From: Deinobacterium chartae
Lineage (GTDB): Bacteria; Deinococcota; Deinococci; Deinococcales; Deinococcaceae
Direction: 5' to 3'
Assembly: GCF_014202645.1 (NCBI RefSeq)
Contig: NZ_JACHHG010000006.1
Coordinates: forward strand, 124,001-188,000
DNA length: 64,000 nt
The notes under the pieces are model-generated. The model did not search any database. It was not told the origin of the DNA and worked only from the letters and a program-made list of their open reading frames with translations. Position numbers and translations under genes: made by a program. Positions 16,311 to 25,535 of this stretch are shown one piece after another (positions within the stretch are counted from its first letter, which is position 1; every line of letters starts with the position of its first letter).

Positions 16311-16937
16311 TTACTTGTAGCTGACGATGCGCCCGAGCGGGTGGCGGTACTGCGGGAAGCCGGGCTGCGCGGCCTTGCCGATCGGCAGCAGCGCGGCGAT
16401 CTTCGCGTGGGCAGGCAGGCCCAGCAGGGTCTTGACCTGCTCAGGATCGAAGCCCAGCATCGGGACCGTGTCGTAGCCCATGCCGCGCGCGGCGAGCATC
16501 AGGAAACCGAGGGCGATGTAGCTCTGGGCATTGGCCCATTCGGCGCGCTGCTCAACGGTCATGGCACCGAAGGAGTTCTGGAAGGTCTCGACCTGGCGGG
16601 CCTTGCCCTCCTCGCCCATACCGGGGTGAGCGGTCTCGGCAGCGTTGGCCATCACGTCTTCCATGTCGCTGTAGATCACGATGGTGGCCGGAGCCGAGGT
16701 AATCTGAGCCTGGCCGTAAGCGGCGGCCTTGAGCTGCTCCTTGACCGCTTCGCTGCGCACGACCACAAAGCGCCAGGGCTGGGCGTTGAAGGCGCTGGGA
16801 GCCTTGCTGCCAAGTTCAAGGATGCGCTCGAGGTCGGCCTGGGGAAGCGAGTCAGGAACGTACTGGCGCACGCTGACACGGGTTTCAATCGCAGTGGCAA
16901 CGTCGAGAATGCGCGTATCGGTTTGGGTCTGGGTCAT
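16311..16937 (-). CDS. nitroreductase-family flavoprotein
   Basis: A 208-aa FMN enzyme: RVSVRQYVPDSLP with the FMN-binding Arg-Ser-x-Arg-like segment, KAPSAFNAQPWRFVVVRS, and the ARGMGYDTVPMLGFD dimer loop. It reduces quinones, nitro compounds or similar electrophiles with NAD(P)H. AGGAG precedes the ATG. It is divergent from an HxlR regulator with two conserved-looking Cys residues, an arrangement like hypO/hypR of Bacillus. Confidence 0.9.
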   Translation of the reverse strand: MTQTQTDTRILDVATAIETRVSVRQYVPDSLPQADLERILELGSKAPSAFNAQPWRFVVVRSEAVKEQLKAAAYGQAQITSAPATIVIYSDMEDVMANAAETAHPGMGEEGKARQVETFQNSFGAMTVEQRAEWANAQSYIALGFLMLAARGMGYDTVPMLGFDPEQVKTLLGLPAHAKIAALLPIGKAAQPGFPQYRHPLGRIVSYK

Positions 16938-17003
16938 GGTAAGGCTCCTGTGAGGGCGTGAGCTCGGTAGCAGTCCAAAGTCCTGCTTCGCTGTGCCGAC
17001 TAC

Positions 17004-17033
17004 ACCTTAGTTCATAGCGCTTTATTTTGTCAA
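17004..17033 (-). promoter_or_regulatory. nitroreductase promoter
   Basis: On the minus strand a consensus TTGACA (17028-17033) and TAAGGT (17004-17009) are separated by 18 bp. The adjacent start region of the divergent HxlR gene is about 40 bp away, so the regulator could control both from one site. Confidence 0.7.
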
Positions 17034-17084
17034 GTGTAATGTTAAACAGCGTGATACATGCCACCAAGCTGTTATACTGGGCAC

Positions 17085-17414
17085 ATGGACGGAGAAGCGA
17101 CCTTCTGCCCGGTCTACCGGGCCATCGACGTGCTGCAGGAGAAATGGACCCTGCACATCGTCCGGGCGCTGCTCGCCGGGCCTCGCGGCTTCAACGAGCT
17201 GTCGCGCACGGTGGGCGGCTGTAACCCGGCCACCCTCTCACAGCGACTGGCTTACCTGGAGTCGTTGGGCATCGTGGAGAAAACCGTGGTCTCGACCATG
17301 CCTCCGCGTTCCAGTTACTGCCTCAGCGCAGCAGGTGTTGAGCTGCAGGGCGTTATCAATGCCGTCGAGAACTGGGCACGCTCCCACCTCGAGAGTTGCC
17401 CCCAGAAGGCATAA
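17085..17414 (+). CDS. HxlR-family winged-helix regulator, likely redox/electrophile sensor
   Basis: A 109-aa HxlR regulator with the CPVYRAIDVLQEKWTLHIV start block, the recognition helix NPATLSQRLAYLESLGIVEK and the wing PPRSSYCLSAAG. Cys8 lies at the position of the sensing Cys of HypR/YodB-type regulators and a second Cys is at 46; a disulfide between subunits is possible. TATACT lies 6 nt before the ATG at 17085, with no ribosome-binding site. An upstream in-frame start adds nine residues and is not supported. It likely controls the divergent nitroreductase. Confidence 0.88.
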   Translation: MDGEATFCPVYRAIDVLQEKWTLHIVRALLAGPRGFNELSRTVGGCNPATLSQRLAYLESLGIVEKTVVSTMPPRSSYCLSAAGVELQGVINAVENWARSHLESCPQKA

Positions 17415-17425
17415 CCTGCTATAAT
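17396..17425 (+). promoter_or_regulatory. promoter of the DEAD-box helicase gene
   Basis: TTGCCC (17396-17401) and a perfect TATAAT (17420-17425) are 18 bp apart and overlap the end of the HxlR gene. They predict a leader of roughly 95 nt before the helicase ATG. Confidence 0.7.
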
Positions 17426-17452
17426 AAAGTGTTGGCCCCACACAAATAAGCA

Positions 17453-17481
17453 GGGGCGACCCGGGCGCAACCGGGCTCCCC
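17453..17481 (+). promoter_or_regulatory. structured leader of the helicase mRNA
   Basis: GGGG/CCCC outer pairs and a CCCGG/CCGGG inner stem around loop GCGCAA form a strong hairpin. It is followed by a weaker GAAA/TTTC element and a TGGG/CCCA element before the AAAGG ribosome-binding site at 17517-17521. DEAD-box helicase genes are often cold-induced through structured leaders; this could be such an element, but no known riboswitch class is recognised. Confidence 0.45.
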
Positions 17482-17527
17482 TTGGAAAAGTCTTTCATGG
17501 GAGTCTACCGCCCACGAAAGGACACAA

Positions 17528-19213
17528 ATGCTGTTTAGCGACCTGAACCTCTCCCCAGAGGTTGTCGAACGTCTGTCGAAGCGCGGGATCACCGAGCCCT
17601 CCCCCATCCAGGCGGAGAGCCTGCCGTACACCCTCGAGGGCCGTGACCTGATCGGCCGCGCCCGCACCGGCACCGGCAAGACCCTGGCTTTCGCCCTTCC
17701 GATCATCGAGCGCCTCGAGCCCAGCCGCGAGCGCGGCCGTCTGCCCCGCGCCCTGGTGCTCGCTCCCACCCGCGAGCTGGCCAAGCAGGTTGCCGGCGAG
17801 TTCGAGGCCGTCGCCCCGAACCTCGAGATCGTCACGGTCTACGGCGGCGCCCCGTACGCGACCCAGGAGCGTGCGCTCTCCCGCGGCGTGGACGTTGTGG
17901 TCGGCACCCCCGGCCGCATCATTGACCACCTGCAGCGCGGCAACCTGCAACTCGACGCGGTGCGTTTCGCGGTGCTCGACGAGGCCGACGAGATGCTGAA
18001 CGTCGGCTTCGCCGAGGCGGTCGAGGAGATCCTCTCGCGCACCCCCAGCGAACGCCAGACCCTGTTCTTCTCGGCCACCCTGCCCCAGGGTGTGATGCGC
18101 CTCGCCCGCAGCTACCTGCAAAACCCCCAGGTGGTGGACCTGATCGGCGAGAACGCCGCCAAGACCGCCCAAACCGTCGAGCACATCGCGGTCAAGGCCG
18201 GTAAGAGCCGTACCCGCGTGCTGGCCGACTTGCTGACCATCTACAACCCCGAGCGCGCCATCGTCTTTACCCGCACCAAGCGCGAGGTCGACGAACTGGC
18301 CCTCGAGCTGATCCACCGCGGCCTCGAGGCCGAAGGCCTGCACGGCGACATGGCCCAGAGCCAGCGCGAGCGCGCCCTGGCCTCGTTCCGCTCGGGCCGC
18401 ACCCGCGTGCTGGTTGCCACCGACGTGGCCGCCCGTGGCCTCGACATCGCCGAGGTGGACGTGGTGGTGCAGTACCACCTGCCGCACGACACCGAGGCCT
18501 ACGTGCACCGCTCGGGCCGCACCGGCCGCGCCGGCCGCAACGGTACGGCCATCGTGCTGTACGGCGACCGCGAGCAGCGCGCGCTCCGCAACCTCGAGCA
18601 CGCCACCGGAGTGCATTTCGCCAAGCGTGAAGCGCCGCGCGCCGACGAAGTTCAGGCCGCTTCGGTCACCGCCGCCGCCAACCTGGTGCGCGCCGTGGAC
18701 GCCGAAGTTGCCCAGACCTTCCTCTCGCAGGCCGAAGCGCTGCTGGCCGAGATGGGACCGCTGGCCCTGGCCCGCGCCCTCGCCAAGATCAGCGGCTCCA
18801 CCGAGCCCGTCCGCTCGGTCTCGCTGCTCTCCGGCGAGGAGGACATGACCGCCGTGCTGCTCACCGCCGAGCGCATGACCATCCCCCGGGCGGTGGCGCT
18901 GATCGCCCGCACCCTCAACATCGAGGCGCGCTCGCTGGGCAAGATCCGCCTGTGGGCGGGCGGCGCGGTGGCCGACGTGCCCACCGCCTCGCTCGATGAG
19001 CTGCTGGCAGCCTCGCCGCTCGACGGCGGCGTACCGGTCACGGTGGCCGAGGAGATCCCTGAGCTGTTCGAACCGCGCCGCGACGAGCGCCAGGGCGACC
19101 GGGGCGGCTACGGCCGCAGCGACCGGGGCGGCTACGGCCGGGGCGGCTACAACAACCGCCGCGAGGGGGGCTACCGCGACCGCCGTGACGGCGGCTACCG
19201 CGACCGCCGCTAA
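17528..19213 (+). CDS. DEAD-box ATP-dependent RNA helicase
   Basis: A 561-aa helicase with all motifs: Q motif (SPIQAE), I (ARTGTGKT), Ia (APTRELAKQ), Ib (TPGR), II (DEAD), III (SAT), IV (IVFTRTKRE), V (ATDVAARGLDIAEV) and VI (HRSGRTGRAGRNG). A dimerisation/extra domain covers about 350-520. The C-terminal tail of about 45 residues is Arg/Gly/Tyr-rich (RGGYGR and YRDRR repeats), typical of RNA-binding tails of cold-shock and ribosome-assembly helicases such as Hera, CsdA or CshA. The gene has its own promoter, long leader and intrinsic terminator. Confidence 0.95.
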   Translation: MLFSDLNLSPEVVERLSKRGITEPSPIQAESLPYTLEGRDLIGRARTGTGKTLAFALPIIERLEPSRERGRLPRALVLAPTRELAKQVAGEFEAVAPNLEIVTVYGGAPYATQERALSRGVDVVVGTPGRIIDHLQRGNLQLDAVRFAVLDEADEMLNVGFAEAVEEILSRTPSERQTLFFSATLPQGVMRLARSYLQNPQVVDLIGENAAKTAQTVEHIAVKAGKSRTRVLADLLTIYNPERAIVFTRTKREVDELALELIHRGLEAEGLHGDMAQSQRERALASFRSGRTRVLVATDVAARGLDIAEVDVVVQYHLPHDTEAYVHRSGRTGRAGRNGTAIVLYGDREQRALRNLEHATGVHFAKREAPRADEVQAASVTAAANLVRAVDAEVAQTFLSQAEALLAEMGPLALARALAKISGSTEPVRSVSLLSGEEDMTAVLLTAERMTIPRAVALIARTLNIEARSLGKIRLWAGGAVADVPTASLDELLAASPLDGGVPVTVAEEIPELFEPRRDERQGDRGGYGRSDRGGYGRGGYNNRREGGYRDRRDGGYRDRR

Positions 19214-19229
19214 ACCCGGCATGCCTCGA

Positions 19230-19257
19230 GGGGAGAGCTTAAAGCTCTCCCCTTTTT
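19230..19257 (+). terminator. intrinsic terminator of the helicase gene
   Basis: GGGGAGAGCTT pairs with AAGCTCTCCCC and is followed by TTTTT. This is the most canonical Rho-independent terminator in the window. Confidence 0.92.
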
Positions 19258-19493
19258 GTTTGGCTGAGCCCCCGGGTCACGCGGCCTGGCCCTGGGCGCC
19301 TCCTGCCAGATGAGGGCGCCTCATCCGAATTCATGACCATCTTTTTACGGTCCTGTTATCCGCGCTCCTTACCGCATGTGTTGAGATGAGCGACATGTCG
19401 TGACCCGCGACTACATCTTCAAGCGCTCCTGCCCGGTCGGCAGCCTCTGTCCATACCGGCGGTTTTCCGGGCAGGACCCGCGCAAGGAGGGCT

Positions 19494-20387
19494 ATGAGCG
19501 CGACGAGAAGCGAAAAGCTGGCACGGGCACTGGGCTGGTTCAGCATCGCCCTGGGCAGCGCGGAGGTACTCGCACCCGGATCTCTGGAACGCTTTTTGGG
19601 CGTTCGGGACCGCTCGGGGCTGCTGCGGTCCTACGGACTGCGGGAACTGACGGCGGGCGTAGGGCTGCTGACCCGTTCGCGGCCAACCCTGTGGGTGTGG
19701 TCCCGGGTGGCCGGAGATGCCTTGGACCTCGCCACCCTGGCGGCTTTAATGCCAAACAGCCGCAAACCGGGCAACGTCGCCGGAGCGCTGGGTTTTGTTG
19801 CGGCTGTCACGGTCGTGGACATCCTGTGCGCCCTGAACCTCAACGCCCAGGCCAAGGCCGAGGGCATCGAGGTGCGCAAGGCGGTGACCGTCGGCAAACC
19901 CGCCGAGGAGCTGTACGCCTTCTGGCGACGTCTTGAAAACCTGCCCCAATTCATGAGCCACCTCGAGGAGGTGCGCGAGCAGGGCGGAGGGCGGTCGCGC
20001 TGGGTGGCCAAAGCGCCCGCGAAACGCGAGGTGACCTGGGAGGCGGAGATCACCGAGGACCTGCCCGGCCGCCGCATCGCCTGGCGCTCGGTGGAGGGCT
20101 CGCAGGTGCCCAACGAGGGCAGCGTGGAGTTCTCGCCCGCCCCAGGAGACCGGGGAACCGAGCTGCAGGTGTACCTGCGCTACGAACCCCCGGCCGGAGA
20201 CCTCGGCGTAGCGATCGCCCGGCTGTTCGGCGAGGAGCCCGGGCAGCAGGTCGAAGATGACCTGCGGCGCTTCAAGCGCCTGATGGAGGTCGGCACGCTG
20301 CCCACCACCGACGGGCAGCCCAGCGGCCGCAAGACCGGGGCTGGCCGGATGCTGGCGGCCCTGTACGACAACCGGAGGACCCAATGA
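19494..20387 (+). CDS. membrane-anchored SRPBCC-family protein
   Basis: A 297-aa protein. Residues 1-120 contain about four hydrophobic segments ([16 protein letters not shown], the [11 protein letters not shown] segment and [18 protein letters not shown]). From about 125 a soluble SRPBCC/polyketide-cyclase-like domain follows ([23 protein letters not shown]), a START-like fold that binds hydrophobic ligands. AAGGAGG precedes the ATG. The stop overlaps the alcohol dehydrogenase start by ATGA. This SRPBCC-plus-Zn-ADH pairing recurs in soil bacteria, but the substrate is unknown. Confidence 0.8.
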   Translation: MSATRSEKLARALGWFSIALGSAEVLAPGSLERFLGVRDRSGLLRSYGLRELTAGVGLLTRSRPTLWVWSRVAGDALDLATLAALMPNSRKPGNVAGALGFVAAVTVVDILCALNLNAQAKAEGIEVRKAVTVGKPAEELYAFWRRLENLPQFMSHLEEVREQGGGRSRWVAKAPAKREVTWEAEITEDLPGRRIAWRSVEGSQVPNEGSVEFSPAPGDRGTELQVYLRYEPPAGDLGVAIARLFGEEPGQQVEDDLRRFKRLMEVGTLPTTDGQPSGRKTGAGRMLAALYDNRRTQ

Positions 20388-21586
20388 GAGCGCTGGTATG
20401 GCACGGCATCAACCGCCTGAGCGTTGACAACGTCCCGGACCCGCAAATCCTGCAGCCCACCGACGCGATCGTGCGCATCACCAGCACCGCGATCTGCGGC
20501 TCGGACCTGCACCTGGTCGACGGTTACGTGCCCACCATGGTCCCCGGCGACATCCTGGGGCACGAGTTCATGGGCGAAGTGGTCGAAGTCGGCCATGAGG
20601 TGCGCCGCATCAAAGTCGGGGACCGGGTGATCGTGCCCTTCCCGATCAGCTGCGGCCACTGCTGGTACTGCGAACACAGCCTGACCTCGCTGTGCGACAA
20701 CTCCAACCCCAATGCCAAGCTGGCCGAGGCCCTGTGGGGTTACTCGCCCGCAGGTATCTACGGCTACTCGCACCTCACCGGAGGGTACTCGGGCGGACAG
20801 GCGCAATTCGCCCGCACGCCGTTCGCCGACGCCAACCTGTTCCGGGTTCCCTCGGAACTCAGCGACGAGCAGGTGCTGTTCCTGACCGACGTGTTGCCCA
20901 CCGGCTACATGGCCGCCGAAAACTGCCGCATTCAGCCGGGCGACGTGGTCGCGGTGTGGGGCTGCGGACCGGTCGGGCAGTTCACCATCCGCAGCGCGTT
21001 CCTGCTCGGCGCCGAACGGGTCATCGCCATCGACCGCTTTCCCGAGCGCCTCGAGCTGGCCAGCCGAGCCGGGGCCGAGCCGATCAATTACGCGCACACC
21101 AACGTGTTTGAGGCCCTCAAGCTGATGACCGGCGGACGCGGTCCGGACAGCGTGGTGGACGCGGTCGGCATGGAAGCACACGGTACTGGCCCAGGCGGCA
21201 TCTACGACGCGGTCAAGCAGACCACCCGCAGCCTCGAGACCGAACGTCCGCACGCGCTGCGCGCCGCGATCCAGGCCTGTCGCAAGGGCGGAACGGTCAG
21301 CGTGGCCGGAGTGTACGGTGGCTTCTCGGACAAGATGCCCCTGGGAGCCTACATGAACAAGGCCCTGACCATGCACACCGGCCAGACCCACGTGCACCGC
21401 TACCTCGAGCGGCTCACCGAGCACATCCTGCGCGGCGAGATCGACCCGACCCAGATCATCACGCACACCCTGAGCCTCGAGGAAGCTCCGCGCGGTTACC
21501 AGCTGTTCAAACACAAGCAAGACAGCTGTGTGAAGGTCGTGCTGAGACCCTGGGAGGAACCCCAAAAAACCCAGGCCGCCGACTGA
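20384..21586 (+). CDS. zinc-dependent alcohol dehydrogenase (formaldehyde dehydrogenase-like)
   Basis: A 400-aa medium-chain dehydrogenase. The catalytic zinc ligands are Cys38 (TAICGSDLH) and the His-Glu of [12 protein letters not shown], and a four-Cys structural-zinc loop reads [17 protein letters not shown]. The Rossmann motif is [12 protein letters not shown]. The longer-than-usual insert and length resemble glutathione-independent formaldehyde dehydrogenases. It is coupled to the SRPBCC gene and is followed 9 bp later by an exceptionally strong hairpin. Confidence 0.9.
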   Translation: MRALVWHGINRLSVDNVPDPQILQPTDAIVRITSTAICGSDLHLVDGYVPTMVPGDILGHEFMGEVVEVGHEVRRIKVGDRVIVPFPISCGHCWYCEHSLTSLCDNSNPNAKLAEALWGYSPAGIYGYSHLTGGYSGGQAQFARTPFADANLFRVPSELSDEQVLFLTDVLPTGYMAAENCRIQPGDVVAVWGCGPVGQFTIRSAFLLGAERVIAIDRFPERLELASRAGAEPINYAHTNVFEALKLMTGGRGPDSVVDAVGMEAHGTGPGGIYDAVKQTTRSLETERPHALRAAIQACRKGGTVSVAGVYGGFSDKMPLGAYMNKALTMHTGQTHVHRYLERLTEHILRGEIDPTQIITHTLSLEEAPRGYQLFKHKQDSCVKVVLRPWEEPQKTQAAD

Positions 21587-21595
21587 ACCCCTCTG

Positions 21596-21642
21596 AACGG
21601 CGGGGGGGCGGGAAGGCAAAGCCTTCCCGCCCCCCCGCCGTT
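21596..21642. terminator. 22-bp-stem terminator between convergent genes
   Basis: AACGGCGGGGGGGCGGGAAG... pairs base for base with the complementary arm around a 3-nt loop AAA; the full arms are 21596-21617 and 21621-21642. TTTATC follows. It separates the plus-strand dehydrogenase from a minus-strand secreted protein. Confidence 0.85.
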
Positions 21643-21664
21643 TATCAGCGGCCGTTTATCAGCG
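21637..21664. repeat. two exact tandem copies of a 14-bp unit
   Basis: GCCGTTTATCAGCG occurs twice back to back (21637-21650 and 21651-21664). The first copy overlaps the terminator arm, and the second contains the stop codon of the minus-strand gene. It looks like a recent slippage or duplication event. Confidence 0.8.
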
Positions 21665-22057
21665 GCGGACCAGCGTACCGGAGTTGTCTGCGAGGCGGCA
21701 TTCGGACAGGAAAGCGATGCCGTGCTGCGCTGCGTCCAGGGTGATGCCTCCCAGGGCGATGGCATCGGGGTCATCGGGGTTGGGATCTGCGATCACCGCA
21801 TAACTCAGGCTCAACGGCTGGTGGTGCATGATCGACCAGTTACGGGCCTCGATCTGGTCGAGCAGGAACTGCCCGATCTGGGTCACGTCACCGTCGATCT
21901 GCCACGCTTCCGGTTCGCCGCAGGCCACCGGCAGGCTCAACAACGCCCGGGTTTCCTCGAGGGCACTCTGAACCTGCGGGGAGCTGTTGATGGGGGTCGC
22001 GGGGGTGGCGGCCAGCGCGCTGCCGCACAGCAAGACCATTGCCAGTAGTCTACGCAT
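21659..22057 (-). CDS. small secreted protein of unknown function
   Basis: A 132-aa protein with a signal peptide (MRRLLAMVLLCGSALAATPA) and a mature part with two Cys (VACGEPEAW and LSECRLAD) that may form a disulfide. No family is recognised. GGAGAGAGG precedes the ATG at 22057. It is monocistronic. Deinococcal chromosomes carry many such small exported proteins. Confidence 0.6.
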   Translation of the reverse strand: MRRLLAMVLLCGSALAATPATPINSSPQVQSALEETRALLSLPVACGEPEAWQIDGDVTQIGQFLLDQIEARNWSIMHHQPLSLSYAVIADPNPDDPDAIALGGITLDAAQHGIAFLSECRLADNSGTLVRR

Positions 22058-22491
22058 CGCCTCTCTCCTGTTCGCGCGGGACTTCGGGCCTGAAAACGCA
22101 CGAGAACCCCGGGGCACGACGAAAGGGATGCGGCGACCTCGTTCGTGCATTCATTGTGCTATCCGGAAATACGAAGAGCTTCCCAAACGCCTTTAGCGGA
22201 ACCAGAGCGCAGTTTGACGCGGCCTGAAGTTTCCTCACCGCGCCTCCGCCGTTTCTCCACAAACAGTCAATAACGTAAGGAAAAGCGGGTTTAAAACGTT
22301 AAAAATCGCACACCGAACCATAAAAGCAATTTATTTGGTCCGCGCCCGTATCGGTTACGGGCTGCCGTGCGCTTACGCTGCTGTACGTCGCCGCCCACAC
22401 CCCAAGACTGAGATGCGCCGCAAAGCCGCCATGAGGAAGCTGAGCGGACGTGCACGCGGGCGGGATCGCCTGCGCAGCCCTGCGGGCAGGC
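22058..22491. other. intergenic region, no gene seen
   Basis: About 430 bp with no credible reading frame. The middle (about 22265-22335) is AT-rich compared with its surroundings and could hold the promoter of the secreted-protein gene. At 22344-22362 GCCCGTA, loop TCGGT and TACGGGC form a 7-bp hairpin that may end the transcript of the GGDEF gene, although no T run follows. Confidence 0.5.
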
Positions 22492-24294
22492 TTAGTTGCC
22501 CAGGCAGTCACACACCCGGTTTCGACCGGCGGCCTTGGCTCCGTACAGCTGCCGGTCCGCCACGCTCAGCAACGCTTCCGGGTCCTGAGTACCCGCCTGC
22601 TGACACACGCCGATACTCACGGTCACGCGCAGTCCGGGGTGCAGTTCGTGCCAGGCAAACGCCTCGATCGCCTGCCGGAGCCGTTCGCACAGGGCGGAGG
22701 CCTCCGGCAGGGCCAGGCCAGGCAGCAGCAGCACGAACTCCTCGCCGCCAAAACGCGACACCTGATTCTCGGCTCCGCAGTGCTCGCGCAGGAGCTGCGC
22801 CATACGCTGCAGCACCCGGTCACCCACCGCGTGCGAGAAGCGGTCGTTGATGCGCTTGAAGTGGTCCACGTCCACCAGCGCCACGCTGAGCGGCCGCCCC
22901 TCGGCCCGCAGCCGGTCGTACGCGGCCCGGAACGCCTGCCAGAACGCGTGACGGTTGGGCAGACCGGTCAACTCGTCGTGATGCGCCTGCCACGCCAGCC
23001 GTTCGATCAGTTCGCGCCGCTCGCGGTCCACCGCGAGCAGGGCCGCGTTGGCCTGCTCGAGTTCGGCGTTGACCCGCTGCAGTTCCGCGTTGCGCTGGCG
23101 CTCCGCCTCGGCACTGACCCGCAGGCTCTCCACCTGATGCTGCACCTGCAACACCTGAGCCCGCCGTTGCTGCAACTCGCCCAGCAGTTCGCGGTCCAGC
23201 GCGTGAAAGCGGCGGTAGTACTCCAGGGCGCGGGCCAGATCACCGGTCTGCTCGCAGGCCTGCGCCAGTTCCTGCAACGCGTCGCGCTCGACCGTACGCA
23301 GCCGGTGGCGCTGCGCCAGTTCCAGGCATGCCTCCAGCGCAAGCTGAGCTGCCTGTGGACGTCCGGCCCGCAACTGGGCCTGAGCGTACCCATGATGCAG
23401 CGTGGCCAGCGCCTCGGGCGAATCGGTGCGCGCCGCCACCTCGAGGGCCGCGCGGTAGTCGGCCTCGAGCGACGGTGCGTCTCCCGGCTCGAGGCGCATC
23501 CGTTCGGTTCGCACCCGTACCTCGGTAGGGCTTGCCCCCTGTTCCTGAGCGAGCTTCAGGGCCGCCTCGAGCAGTTCCCGGGCCTGCTCGGCGTGCCCGA
23601 GGGCCACGCAGACGCTGCCGCTGTTCAGGAGGGACAGCATCTCGCTGCGGCGGTTTCCCAGGCCGCGCGCCATCTCACCGGCTTGGCGGTAGCACGCGAG
23701 GGCCTCGGTGTACTGCTCGAGGCGGGTGTGCACGTTCCCCAGGTTGATCAGCGCCGAGACGATCCCGGGCTCGTCGTTCGCGGCGCCCTTGAGCTGCAGC
23801 GCGCGCAGGCGGTACTGCAGGGCCAGCGGATAGTCCCCCAGGTCTTCGTGGATGCTGCCGATGTTGTTGAGCGCGCGCCGCTCGAAGTTCCGGTCCTCCA
23901 GCTCGCGGGCCAGGTGCAGGGCCTCGAAATAGTGCGACAGGGCCTGATCGAGCTGCGCCTGGGCATAGCGGATGTTTCCCAGGTTTCCGACACAGCGCGC
24001 CTGTCCCCTGAGGTCACCCAGCGTTTGAAAACGGGCCAGGGCGGCGCTGTAATGCTCTGCTGCCTGAGCGTAGTGACCCTGTTGCCACAGGGCCGTACCC
24101 AGATTCAGTTCGCTCTCGGCCGTCCGGCGGACGTCTGGCAGCGAGCAGGCGAGCTCGAGGGCCTGCTGTGCCAGTTGCTGCTGGCGCTTGGGGTCTTTTC
24201 CGGTCAGCTCCCGGGCCGCGGCGTTCAACGCGTCGATGCGCTCCGATACGTTCTGGGAGACGGGGGCAGGGTCAGGCGCTTGGGAATCAAACAC
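22492..24294 (-). CDS. TPR-repeat protein with C-terminal GGDEF diguanylate cyclase
   Basis: A 600-aa cytosolic protein. About eight tetratricopeptide repeats fill residues 20-360 (for example ALNNIGSIHEDLGDYPLALQ), a coiled coil follows at 365-430, and a GGDEF domain at 435-600. The cyclase signature is RFGGEEFVLLLPG, with GGEEF intact, plus HHDELTGLPNR and VDVDHFKRIND. It therefore probably makes cyclic di-GMP. An RxxD inhibitory site is not obvious. The start is GTG at 24294 with GAGG upstream. TPR repeats suggest control by a protein or peptide partner. Confidence 0.9.
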   Translation of the reverse strand: MFDSQAPDPAPVSQNVSERIDALNAAARELTGKDPKRQQQLAQQALELACSLPDVRRTAESELNLGTALWQQGHYAQAAEHYSAALARFQTLGDLRGQARCVGNLGNIRYAQAQLDQALSHYFEALHLARELEDRNFERRALNNIGSIHEDLGDYPLALQYRLRALQLKGAANDEPGIVSALINLGNVHTRLEQYTEALACYRQAGEMARGLGNRRSEMLSLLNSGSVCVALGHAEQARELLEAALKLAQEQGASPTEVRVRTERMRLEPGDAPSLEADYRAALEVAARTDSPEALATLHHGYAQAQLRAGRPQAAQLALEACLELAQRHRLRTVERDALQELAQACEQTGDLARALEYYRRFHALDRELLGELQQRRAQVLQVQHQVESLRVSAEAERQRNAELQRVNAELEQANAALLAVDRERRELIERLAWQAHHDELTGLPNRHAFWQAFRAAYDRLRAEGRPLSVALVDVDHFKRINDRFSHAVGDRVLQRMAQLLREHCGAENQVSRFGGEEFVLLLPGLALPEASALCERLRQAIEAFAWHELHPGLRVTVSIGVCQQAGTQDPEALLSVADRQLYGAKAAGRNRVCDCLGN

Positions 24295-24454
24295 GAAAAC
24301 CTCACTGCTGTACGCTTTTGAAGCCGAGTCACCGGAAAATACAGCGTTTAAAGCCCCGGGAATCCGAGTGGCGGCTCAACCCGCCCTTTCAGTATGCAGC
24401 CTGCCATGCCTCCTGAACTCCCCAAAATACCCAGCCCCCAGCAGCGTACGGCTT

Positions 24455-25066
24455 TCAGTTGCGCCGCACGACGTGATGCACCCGGCAGCGCGCCTCGTAG
24501 CTCTCCGAAGCTCCCACCAGCACCACCGGATCGAAGTAGTGGGCCGGCTCACCGCCGATCAGGCGCTGGGTCCGGGTAGCCGGAGCGCCGCAGCACAGGC
24601 AGATGGCCGTGAGTTTCTCCACGCTCTCAGCGCGCGCCAGCAACTGCGGCATCACCCCGAAAGGTTCGCCCCGGAAATCCAGGTCCAGACCGGCCAGCAC
24701 CACCCGCACCCCGCGTTCGGCCAGCTCGAGGGCCAAATCCACCAGTCCCTCGTCGAAGAACTGCGCCTCGTCGAACGCCACCATGTCCGGCAGGGCCACC
24801 TCGCTGGGAAGCAGCGGCGTCTCACCGTGCAAAATTGCGCGCGCCTCCTGCGCATGACGTACCGCGTGCGCCTCCACCCGCCGCCCGTTGTGGCTGGCCA
24901 CCTCGGTTGCGTGGTAGCGGTCATCGATGGCCGGTTTAAACACCGCCACCCGCTGTCTGGCGATCAGGGCGCGGGTTACGCGGCGGATCAGTTCTTCGGA
25001 TTTTCCACTGAACATCGGTCCAACGATCACCTCAAGATGACCGCCGTGGTACGGAGATTGAAGCAT
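24455..25066 (-). CDS. tdk: thymidine kinase
   Basis: A 203-aa type II thymidine kinase: P-loop [14 protein letters not shown] near residues 16-29, [11 protein letters not shown] (Walker B with catalytic Glu), the zinc Cys pair [13 protein letters not shown], a third Cys near the end (YEARCRVHH), and the thymidine-binding lasso [15 protein letters not shown]. It phosphorylates salvaged thymidine in the cytosol. Confidence 0.95.
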   Translation of the reverse strand: MLQSPYHGGHLEVIVGPMFSGKSEELIRRVTRALIARQRVAVFKPAIDDRYHATEVASHNGRRVEAHAVRHAQEARAILHGETPLLPSEVALPDMVAFDEAQFFDEGLVDLALELAERGVRVVLAGLDLDFRGEPFGVMPQLLARAESVEKLTAICLCCGAPATRTQRLIGGEPAHYFDPVVLVGASESYEARCRVHHVVRRN

Positions 25067-25225
25067 ACGCGCTCCATCTTACCCGACCGCCCGTCGCCGA
25101 ATCCAAGAGCATGCCCCGGTCCTTCCGGGCCCCCTCCCTGCCACGCCGCACAATCTAAAGTCTGCCTCATCGGTCCATGCGGGGAACATCACCTCGGGCG
25201 GCTACACTTGCGGCAAGGAGGGCCT

Positions 25226-25462
25226 ATGTCAAACGACCGATCCATGGGCGAACGCCTGGGAGATGCGCTGGGAGCCGCAAAGTCCAAGGTCAACGAGGTG
25301 GCCGACCGCACCCGTGCCGAAACGCACGACGCGCAGGCCGAGCTCGCCGACAACCCGCTCGAGGGCGCCGTGGAGAAAGGCAAGGCGGCCGTAGATCGCG
25401 GCAAGGCCGGGTACCACGAAGCCCGGGCCGATCATCAGGCCAAGCGGGCGACCAAAAAATAA
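25226..25462 (+). CDS. small hydrophilic stress-type protein (CsbD/LEA-like)
   Basis: A 78-aa, strongly charged, Cys-free helical protein with A/K/E-rich repeats (LGAAKSKVNEVADRTRAET, EKGKAAVDRGKAGYHEARAD). Such composition is typical of CsbD or LEA-like desiccation and stress proteins, plausible for a Deinococcaceae. AAGGAGG lies before the ATG and TACACT at 25202-25207 may be the -10. The family call is by composition, not by motif. Confidence 0.6.
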   Translation: MSNDRSMGERLGDALGAAKSKVNEVADRTRAETHDAQAELADNPLEGAVEKGKAAVDRGKAGYHEARADHQAKRATKK

Positions 25463-25479
25463 CCGCGTCCTTACCCCCT

Positions 25480-25523
25480 AAGGAGCGCGAGGCCCCCGGG
25501 TTACCGGGGGCCTCGCGCTCCTT
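25480..25523 (+). terminator. 20-bp-stem terminator after the hydrophilic protein
   Basis: AAGGAGCGCGAGGCCCCCGG, loop GTTA, and its exact complement. There is no downstream T run, but stem strength is very high. A second, distinct terminator for rpmE follows immediately. Confidence 0.8.
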
Positions 25524-25535
25524 GGGCACACCAGC

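Noticed and set aside
17453-17527. purine riboswitch upstream of the helicase (GTCTACC present)
   Set aside because: The GTCTACC string occurs, but the three-stem arrangement and the partner loop sequences of a purine riboswitch are missing.
17495-19222. 575-residue open frame antisense to the DEAD-box helicase
   Set aside because: A shadow of the high-GC helicase gene; it is Gly/Ala/His/Arg-rich with no recognisable domain, while the plus frame has every helicase motif.
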